Positions 56,458 through 64,000 of a DNA stretch of 64,000 nucleotides are shown piece by piece (positions within the stretch are counted from its first letter, which is position 1; each line of letters starts with the position of its first letter). The position numbers and the translations under genes were made by a program. A model generated the notes under the pieces. The model did no database searches. It worked only from the letters and a program-made list of their open reading frames with translations, and was not told the DNA's origin. The DNA is from Adineta vaga. Its lineage: Eukaryota > Rotifera. Location of the stretch: positions 14,818,001-14,882,000 of the forward strand of contig CP075492.1 of assembly GCA_021613535.1 (NCBI GenBank), read 5' to 3'.

Positions 56458-56646
56458 GTAACCCTATGCAATTACAACATGACTCAATGTTGCATCATCC
56501 TCATTTGCCTCTCTTCGTTTTTTCTGTCATATACTTATTATAGAAAAATACGAAAAAAACAGAAAATTCGCTACTGCAGGGAATTGAACCCTGGTCTTCG
56601 GTTAGACAAACCGTTATACTACCATTGTACTACAGTAGCTTGTTTA
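56458..56646. repeat. 189-bp duplicated block carrying tRNA-Asp, copy 2
   Basis: Near-identical to 54151-54339; the differences are three bases just outside the tRNA 3' end and one in the D loop. The copies lie 2.3 kb apart on either side of the Met/Gly-repeat gene. Confidence 0.9.
56569..56639 (-). tRNA. tRNA-Asp (GTC), second copy
   Basis: Same as the copy at 54262 except for one base in the D loop (AATGGTA instead of AGTGGTA), which keeps the GG needed for tertiary pairing. The GTC anticodon, G discriminator and B box are intact, so it should be functional. Confidence 0.88.
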
Positions 56647-56893
56647 TTTCATTTGCAAACCATCATCAATGATTAAATTATTCCGCTGTTAACTGTGATT
56701 TATAAGATTCTCTATGTGTAGCGAAGAGGAGGAACACAAGGTAGAGTACAAATGGCGTCGTTGTCTATAAATGACTCATACATCAAGTCACAAAGCACAC
56801 GATAAATTCTTTGTTTTCACATGTATATAATGACGAAAGAACATGTTGTGCAATAGTCATATATCATTTCAATACATCAAAATAACTTTAACA

Positions 56894-58366
56894 ATGAACT
56901 CATCATTATTATTGACAGATAAACAAGTACAAGAATTTCTAATTAATGGCTATTTGATTCTAGAACCAAACTCTCTTGATAGAGATTTTCATTCCACAAT
57001 ATTCGAACAAGCTTCATCAATTTTTGCAAAGGAAGGTAATCCAGGTAATAATATTCTTCCACGAATTCCTCAACTTCAATATGTCTTCGACGATCCAACA
57101 ATTCATGGTGCATTGATCAGTTTATTAGGTTCAAACTATACTATGCAACCGCATCGACATGCTCATTTGACTAAACCTGGAAGTGCTGATCAACATTGGC
57201 ACAAAGATAGTTATTTTGGTTATCGAAAACCACTTCGTCACCATCAATTACGTTATGTGATGGCGATGTATTATGCTCAAGATACAACAATGGAAATGGG
57301 TCCGACTGCTATCAAACCTCAAACACAATATATTGTAAAAGATCGAGAAACATCACAACAAGATGATAATATGTCTGAAAATAACGAACAGAATGATATT
57401 TATACGATTTGTAAAGCTGGAACAGTGGTATTAATTCATTACGATATTGTACATAGGGGAACAGCCAATCAAACAATCAAATGCAATCGTTTTATGTTTA
57501 AATTTCAATTTAATCGATTAGAAGAACCATCGAAACCAACATGGAATCATGATCCTTTGAATGCTGTCTATGATGCAATTGATGCTGGTTTATTACAACC
57601 GATTGTCAAACATGTTTGGAATTGGTTATTAGGTGAAGCAATAGTGCCATCATTACCTCCTGCTACAAATGAACATATTCTCGAATGGGAAACGCAATTA
57701 CATCATCAAGATGGAAAAATTCGTCTTAATGCAGCATATAATCTTGCTCTGAATAATCAATATCATATTCTGATTCAACGATTGTATAAACGCAAAGCAA
57801 TCTTTTGTTTCGAAGCAGCTAATGCATTAACAGCTTGTCGATATAATCAAGATGCTCTAAAAGAATTGCAGAATGTTTTAAAGAAAGAAGAACGAAATGA
57901 ACGTGTAGCATATTGCATAGTATTCATCTTCTCTGAGATGGGATCTTGGGCTTTAGAAGCGTTACCTTTAATAATACATGTGATGAAAACAAATGATTCA
58001 TGGTCAGTTAAACAATATTGCTGTGAAGCATTAGGAAATATTCAATCCAATGAACAATTTGATGATATCTCGATAATAAAATGTTTAACTAATGCTCTTA
58101 GTGATCGAAATGAAGAATCGGATACAAAAGATGCATCTCATGTAAGACTAACTGCTGCATTATCCTTAGCTAAACTTGGTGCGAAGGCAATTGAAGCAAT
58201 TCCTAGTTTGAAAGATGCACTTTATTTTGATTCAAATCGTTATGTAAATGGTAATGCCTTATTAGCATTGGAACGAATCGGTACAAGTGAAGCATTGAAT
58301 ATTGTATTGAACTATCTTAAAACATCACGATGGTGTACCAAAACAACTGCAACTAGTTTGTTTTGA
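56894..58366 (+). CDS. Phytanoyl-CoA dioxygenase-like protein with HEAT-like repeats
   Basis: A 490-aa, single-exon protein from ATG 56894; the in-frame ATG at 56843 adds 17 residues without family likeness. Residues 5-215 form a PhyH-type Fe(II)/2-oxoglutarate dioxygenase fold. The iron ligands are His103 and Asp105 (HWHKD) and His187 (HYDIVHRG), with Arg199 placed to bind 2-oxoglutarate. Residues about 260-480 are helical repeats of HEAT/Armadillo style (KIRLNAAYNLAL, VKQYCCEALGNI, VRLTAALSLAKLGAKA, NGNALLALERIG). PhyH enzymes hydroxylate lipids and small metabolites; the repeat half suggests a protein partner or substrate scaffold. The pairing resembles bacterial PhyH-HEAT proteins, so transfer is possible. 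Confidence 0.85.
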   Translation: MNSSLLLTDKQVQEFLINGYLILEPNSLDRDFHSTIFEQASSIFAKEGNPGNNILPRIPQLQYVFDDPTIHGALISLLGSNYTMQPHRHAHLTKPGSADQHWHKDSYFGYRKPLRHHQLRYVMAMYYAQDTTMEMGPTAIKPQTQYIVKDRETSQQDDNMSENNEQNDIYTICKAGTVVLIHYDIVHRGTANQTIKCNRFMFKFQFNRLEEPSKPTWNHDPLNAVYDAIDAGLLQPIVKHVWNWLLGEAIVPSLPPATNEHILEWETQLHHQDGKIRLNAAYNLALNNQYHILIQRLYKRKAIFCFEAANALTACRYNQDALKELQNVLKKEERNERVAYCIVFIFSEMGSWALEALPLIIHVMKTNDSWSVKQYCCEALGNIQSNEQFDDISIIKCLTNALSDRNEESDTKDASHVRLTAALSLAKLGAKAIEAIPSLKDALYFDSNRYVNGNALLALERIGTSEALNIVLNYLKTSRWCTKTTATSLF

Positions 58367-58667
58367 AGAACGATTTCTATTACAGAAAAATCAATGTTCA
58401 CGTATAATCGATAAAACATCAAAAACAAATATTTTGATAGCTTTAGGGTATCATAGTACTTTTTATCGTTAAATGGGAAAGTTTCCATAAAAAATATCTT
58501 CCTTGATTAGTAGTGTTGTCCTTGTACAATAGCAGAACAACCTATCGGAAATATTCCACATGTATATCTGTGTACATGTATATATATAAACATCCGTGAA
58601 AGTTAAAGTAATCATTCTTGTATTATATATCGAAAGCATCAGAATGAAACAGTTACCAATAAAATAA
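58367..58667. other. Intergenic stretch, no gene seen
   Basis: About 300 bp of AT-rich DNA containing TGTATAT-type runs near 58560. Nothing recognised. Confidence 0.4.
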
Positions 58668-59500
58668 ACTGTTACTGCCGATAAATCAACAGATAATCTT
58701 AAGGCAATTAACGATGTTTTAATGAATAATGTACCACATTATACACGTTTCTTTACAGTAAATGAACTCTAGGTTATGCTAGTACACTAGCTAATTGATA
58801 TTCTTTTTCAGCTTACAGAATTATAATCTCAGAGTGCACATGGTTTTTATTACCATGCGTTGAACCTGATAGAACTGTCTCATTTACTATCGACTTATCG
58901 GATAAGAACAAGTGGAATGGAGTTTTTAAATCGTATATAAAAATTATAGTTGAGACAATCCATCGAACGGAACTCAAGCATTAATAAAAGCTGTTCAGTT
59001 CGCATCAGATATTTTTAGACCGACAAGTCTCCGCACAATTTACGACTACGATGAGAAAAATGCACTCATTGATCCTACAAGTATAATGACAGGTGGTGGT
59101 GCTGTTATTGATTATTTTGAAGATATTGACTTGAACAATAGTATCATTTTAATGGAAGAAGTATCGTAATTTCAATCATTCAGCATGTAACACTGCATGA
59201 TGTTCTTTGGCTAGACTGAAGTAAAGATGATACAAGTAATGTTATACTTGCAAAACTATTAAAACGTATTTTAGATAAAATGATACATAATTCATCCGAC
59301 TATCGTGCATCTAGTTCACTATTTCATGTATCTCGAACACATATACCTACTCGTCGTACGGCGTTGATGAAGAAAACGTTCATCAATGTATCAGCTAGAT
59401 TTGCTACTCGTGCATACAGATATCATATACGTTTCTATGTCTGCAAAAATGCTTCTAACACGTATGCTCGATCGTGCAATTCTATTATAACTTAGCCGAT
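58668..59500 (+). pseudogene. Remnant of an unrecognised gene
   Basis: Protein-like pieces in order: about 58672-58770 (ADKSTDNLKAINDVLMNN, then stop), 58951-59169 (NPSNGTQALIKAVQFASDIF, a TGGGAVIDYFEDIDLNN block, then TAA) and 59205-59495 (NVILAKLLKRILDKMIHNSS and beyond). They sit in different frames and are separated by stops without good splice sites. I do not recognise the protein; the middle part has the look of an extracellular or surface domain. A decayed gene is the likely call, and a real gene with unseen exons is less likely. Confidence 0.4.
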
Positions 59501-59966
59501 CCACTCATGAATATTCGTACAGTCGTACAAGCGCAACTTGGAGCACCCTTAGCTGTTTTATCTTTTTATTTCACGTTTTATCACCACTATATCATTACAA
59601 TAAATAAGAGTTCTTCATTTTTAATATTTTAATTCATCAAAGATTATGCTAATGACAAAGACAAAAAACTATAATTAACACAGCGATCAAGTTCTAGTGG
59701 TATTACTTTATCAGAAAATTAAAGAATAAATTAATGTCTTTTGCGAACTGAAGAGCATCTTTTATTCGGCTTTTTCAAGAGGAAGATAGATAAAGAAATC
59801 TTTCATCTATAATAATCTTCCAAGTTATCACGTAAAGTATTCGTGACACTTTAATTATGAAGAAAATCAGATCATATGAGATAATGAAATGCTAATCTTT
59901 GAAATAACTGTCATACACTACATTTATTAAATGAAAAGAAAGTAATTTTCATTATGAAATTAATGT
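59501..59966. other. Intergenic stretch, no gene seen
   Basis: About 470 bp of AT-rich DNA downstream of the GPCR gene on the minus strand. No feature was recognised. Confidence 0.4.
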
Positions 59967-60991
59967 TTATGCTTCTGGTGTAATTTCATTGTGAGTTATA
60001 TTTGGTTTCTGACATTGATTAAATTGAAATTTTGGTAAGACAAATATAAATTGTTTCCGAAAACGTTCTGATGCACAAATATAAATATAGAATGGGCTCT
60101 AAAAAATACAGATGAATTCGTTTTCAATCGAATTATTATTTCTAAACTTACAGAGAAATAAATATTATAAATAATTTGAAATAAATTTAAAACCAATTGA
60201 AATTGTACTTGAATGGTTGGATCATTTATAATGCTTTGATTTGTTGCAATAGTATTTAAAGTTGTATATGGTAGAAGAGTAAACACATTAACAATAACTT
60301 GAATTAAAACCATTGTTGTTAATTGTTTATCTAATTCACGTCGAACTAAGGGGATAGTTCGATAGGCTATTTGTTGAATATTACGATAAGCTATGTAACC
60401 AAATAAAGCTGCAATGATAATTGGAAGATAGCCAATTAGAAAGATAATAAAAAAATAATTGCGGTAATTCGTAAATATTGCATTAACACTTCCACAAGTA
60501 ACTGTATTTGTTGTTATGGAGTAAATCAGTTCATAAAAAATGATATATGATATGCCATGTAACATCCAGAAGAGAAGAGTTATGATTACGAGCCGATATG
60601 CTAGTTTAATATTGCTTAGTTGTTGCCAACGAAGATGAGAACATGTCGCAAAAAATTGATCGATAGTAGCCAAACAAAAACATGTCAATGATGTTCCAAT
60701 ACATATATGAGACAAAAAGACTCGAAACTTGCAATAGAATAGTGATACCGTTGTTCCATCCACGCCGATTAAAGCATTAATAATACGGGAAGAAAAAAAA
60801 CCAAAGGATAATTGACCAAGATTAAATGCCGACATGATGATTAGATAAAATGCACAAGAATTTTGTCGAAAAGTTTTCAAAGATAAAAAGACGAAGAGAT
60901 TCAAAGTATTTCCAACAATACCAATGATACAAACAGGTATACCTAGATAGATTGTTAATTGTTTCCCAATGGCTATTACAGATGCACTCAT
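59967..60991 (-). CDS. Rhodopsin-like GPCR
   Basis: Exons 60991-60152 and 60098-59967 flank a 53-bp intron and give 323 aa. Splicing turns an odd C-terminus into a proper TM7, YNIYFSSPFYIYICASERFRKQF, with SPFYIY standing for NPxxY and the following helix 8. TM1 has GIVGNTLNLFVF, the TM3 end is CLATIDQFFATC, a DRY variant (DQF), ECL2 has the TVTCGSV cysteine, and the third loop holds RRELDKQLTTMVLIQV. This belongs to the large orphan GPCR group of bdelloids with a 'DQ(F/Y)' motif. The unspliced reading to 59996 would lack TM7. The ligand is unknown. Confidence 0.82.
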
Positions 60992-61040
60992 TTTGAAACA
61001 ACAGAAGACTGAAGGTAATTCTCTTGGATTTATACGAGAT

Positions 61041-61071
<31 letters not shown>

Positions 61072-61810
61072 AAAGATTATGTCAATTCACTTGACAAGAT
61101 TCAATATATGTAATTAAGTAGTTACGTCACGTGAAGTTAAAGAAAAAAATCTTCATGATTTTTTTTAGATTAGAACAGATCTCTTAATCATTAGTTGTAT
61201 TCTCTTTGTACATTTAAATCAATTCGCGGTACTTTAACCGAGAAAAGTTCTCATGTTTTACTGAAGACATTGATAATACCACAAAAGATTTCAATCTTAT
61301 GCTCAGCGTCAATCAAGAAAATATCCATACTATTCTATTGTTTGAAATATGTATCGTCCTATAAATAATTGTTCTCAATACATGTTACTGGTTTAAAGTA
61401 AATGTGTTTTCTTGCTCTTTTTTCCATTGAAAAAAGAAATAAAAAACGTGAATAGACTGTTATTTTCTTATGATTGAATTATTGGCAAAAGGCGACTTGT
61501 CTGATTAAACTATTGAAACTTTATACTTCAAATTTCTTTGTGAAATTCCAATCGATATAGTAGCAGGAAGAAAAAATAACTTGTAGCGATGCTATGTTTT
61601 GAGATGGCAGAGAAAGGAAAGAAAAAAACCCACTATTGACAATATTCTTTGAAAATCGTTATCACACCATTGAAACACATTGTGCAAGAGGGTAAAAATG
61701 TCGATGTTGTGCACTATTAAAATCTTCCTTTTTCTCTTTTTCTCATTCTTTTACAAATAAAGTATACCGAACAACAAACTTCTACATTATACTCACGATA
61801 AGACAATCGA
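60992..61810. other. Intergenic stretch with AG microsatellite
   Basis: About 820 bp between the divergent GPCR and RdRP genes. An (AG)n run lies at about 61046-61071. The remainder is AT-rich and presumably holds both promoters. Confidence 0.5.
61046..61071. repeat. (AG)n microsatellite
   Basis: About 13 uninterrupted AG dinucleotides, preceded by a short A-run. It lies about 55 bp upstream of the GPCR start codon on the other strand, so it could sit in that gene's promoter. Confidence 0.9.
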
Positions 61811-64000
61811 ATGGCGACACATGAGAAATGGTAACGTGTAATAGCAAATTTATTTTTACATTTCTTTATGTTTTTTTTGTAGTAAAAGTAATTACGACGA
61901 TTGGAAGACATCAGTTCATTGTTCATTGAAAAATGTCTTTAATAGTACAACTGCATATCTTGTCGGAGAAAATATACGAAAAATTTTGGGTATCTCACAT
62001 TTTCGACCAGATGAAATGGCTCGTTTAGTTCCGTCTCCTTATGATTTTACATGTAAACGAGAGGATGCAAATAATATTCGAGATCAATTAGTATCAGTAA
62101 CAACTGATTCGCATAGACATATTTGGTTTTCGATGCAAACCAATCCTTTTCATTATATTTATAAAACACATTCAATGATCAATGAAGATCCAGTGCCACC
62201 AACCAAAGAGTATCCAGTTTATTGTTATTTTGGTTCAATGTATTCGTATAGTACTTTTAAAATTCATAGTGAAGAACATCCTGTTCGTCATGATCTTCGA
62301 GTATTAAAATGGCATGAAGAACCCGAGGCAATACGAATTACGACGACAGATAAATCAAAAGAAATCTCTATACCAATCAGATGGATTCAAAAACCAATCC
62401 TTGTTAATTTAAAAGATCGACCATGTGTAGTTTTAATGTTAAAATATTCGGTTAAAATGAAAAAGAGAATTAAAATGAAAGGTAGAGAGAAGTATGAACG
62501 GTAAGATTATTCTGCTGTAAAAATGAGTCGATATCAAAGCATTTTACTTTTATTTAGAGTCTGTAAATCGGATGATAATCGTTTCATGACCGTTGTATCG
62601 AAAAGTTCCGATATTCTTCTCTCATTTAGTGAAATCAGTCATACATATGCCTTTATTGAAGAACTAACACGTGAAACAGATGAATATCATGATAAATTTA
62701 CAGTAAATTTCGTTACACTTGAACAAAATGTTGTCAAAAAGGAAAATCAATTGTTTTACTTACCGTCATCGGCATCACATAATCAACATTATGCATTAAA
62801 CATGCTTTTCTCAATGGGTTATGTTTTTCATGATAAATATTCTCAACAACTTCATGATGAATTTGTGAAATTTGATAAAGATTCATTTAATGATATGTGT
62901 TATTATTTGAAGGAAAAACTCGAACTAAATCATTGTTATCGTATCAAAGGAATCTATGCTGAATTTGATGCTTATTTGAAAGAAAAACGTAAAGACGAAA
63001 AGGACTTAGAAGAACCTAAACTACCTTATTGTGTTGGTTGTATTTCCATCACTCCATTACGAATTCTTTATCAAAAAATGCAATCAACAATAGGAAATCG
63101 AGCATTACGATTGAAAACATTTGGTGGTCCAGATATGTTCTTATTGGTACATATTCGTGAAGAAGATAATGGAAAATTAAAAGATTATGATCGAACGATG
63201 AAATTCGATTAAGATCGAAAATGTTCGAAGGAATTCAAGTTGTTGGAAAAATCTATCGTCTATTCGGTACTTCAACGAGTCAATTCAAAGAAATGTCATT
63301 TTGGTTTCTTGCCAATGGAAATAGAAGCATTGAAGATGCATGGAAAGAACTGGGTGATTTTTCAGATATTAAAAATGTCGCCACTTACATCGCTCGTATT
63401 GGCCTTTATTTCTCTACGTCGAAAGACACCAAAGTAAGTTTTGGGAAAACCGACAGAATTGAATATATTCTCAATTGATCCTACTAGATTTCATTTACCT
63501 ATGTGGATGAGAAAAAATTCGCATTGAATGAGAAATTCTCTGCAACAAAAATTCCGGATATAAAAACAGCCGATGATAAATATTGTTTTACTGATGGTAT
63601 TGGAACGATGTCTTTGGGTATTGCTGGGTTAATTGCATTGAATTTAGATATTCCATTATACACAAGAGAAGATATTCCATCAGCATATCAAGTTCGTATC
63701 GCTGGTTGTAAAGGCATGTTAGCAATCCATCCTGACTCAAAACTGGACGAATATTACATAAAAGTTCGTGATTCCATGCAGAAATTTAAATCAAATGATT
63801 GGTCATTAGAAATATGTGAACATAGTAAACCAAGTAAGTTGATTCATTGAGAAATTTTTGATAAGTTTTTTCTTTTCGTTTTTAGTGGAATTAAAATTTA
63901 ATAATCAAGTTATTATGTTATTGTCAGATTTGGGAAATTCATATGATGTTTTCGAATCGTATCAAAATGCCGCAATAACTAATTTACCTCGACAAAGTGA
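61811..64000 (+). CDS. RNA-dependent RNA polymerase (RNAi type), partial, with a frameshift
   Basis: Exons 61811-61830, 61883-62500, 62558-63433, 63488-63833 and 63886 to the window end; introns are 52-57 bp. Eukaryotic RdRPs amplify small-RNA silencing by copying RNA into double strands. The recognisable part is CFTDGIGTMSLG, AYQVRIAGCKGML, IKVRDSMQKF and LEICEHSKP, followed after the last intron by NNQVIMLLSDLG; all are hallmark RdRP blocks upstream of the catalytic loop. The DxDGD active site is beyond the window. In exon 3 the frame changes between about 63191 and 63212: one frame ends in TAA at 63210-63212 while the other continues through FEGIQVVGKIYRLFG. A one-base indel, real or a sequencing error, is likely, so this allele may be non-functional. 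The 20-nt first exon is the least certain part. Confidence 0.8.

Overview
The window is eukaryotic nuclear DNA: AT-rich, with genes on both strands and many short GT-AG introns (mostly 46-62 bp). The mix points to a bdelloid rotifer (Adineta/Rotaria type), which is an inference. It holds an RNA-dependent RNA polymerase of the eukaryotic RNAi type, lineage-style rhodopsin-like GPCRs, F-box/LRR genes, and several genes that look bacterial: an alkylmercury lyase, an Abhydrolase_10-type hydrolase, a GH13 glucan enzyme, an SDR and a LamG protein. It also has G-rich repeats close to the TGTGGG telomere unit I recall for bdelloids. Exon models were built by hand from GT-AG signals and reading-phase arithmetic; none was checked against transcripts.

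Layout. 1.6-11.9 kb: a D123-like gene, two paralogous cysteine-rich orphan genes (3.2 and 10.6 kb), and between them an MDR reductase, an SDR, a decayed MDR fragment and a GH13 enzyme. 12.5-15.1 kb: gene remnants, a GC-richer island and a GPCR scrap. 15.3-20.8 kb: a six-exon membrane-anchored Abhydrolase_10-like protein, an alkylmercury lyase homologue, a gamma-glutamylcyclotransferase and a LamG protein. 21.1-22.8 kb: an F-box gene broken by four in-frame stops. 23.4-33.7 kb: a probable 10.3-kb DNA transposon of the CACTA/tnp2-like kind with 37-bp terminal inverted repeats, a seven-exon transposase (873 aa) and a four-exon BEN-domain protein (417 aa); a 353-bp CACTG-ended MITE lies inside it.

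34.8-44.7 kb: a single-exon GTPase + protein kinase + RING fusion (968 aa), a 68-aa orphan gene, two unrecognised genes (one with a single nonsense codon) and a sugar transporter. 45.8-53.8 kb: a decayed membrane-protein gene, three GPCRs and a tail-anchored orphan. 54.1-56.7 kb: a duplicated 189-bp block carrying a tRNA-Asp(GTC) gene, flanking a Met/Gly-repeat protein. 56.9-64 kb: a phytanoyl-CoA-dioxygenase-like protein with helical repeats, a gene remnant, another GPCR, and the 5' part of an RdRP gene cut by the window end.

The genes do not form an operon or one pathway. The density of foreign-looking genes, decayed genes, transposon DNA and telomere-like repeats fits the accessory or subtelomeric compartments described in bdelloids. 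The best candidates for undescribed biology are the BEN + tnp2-like transposon, the GTPase-kinase-RING fusion and the membrane-anchored Abhydrolase_10 fusion.
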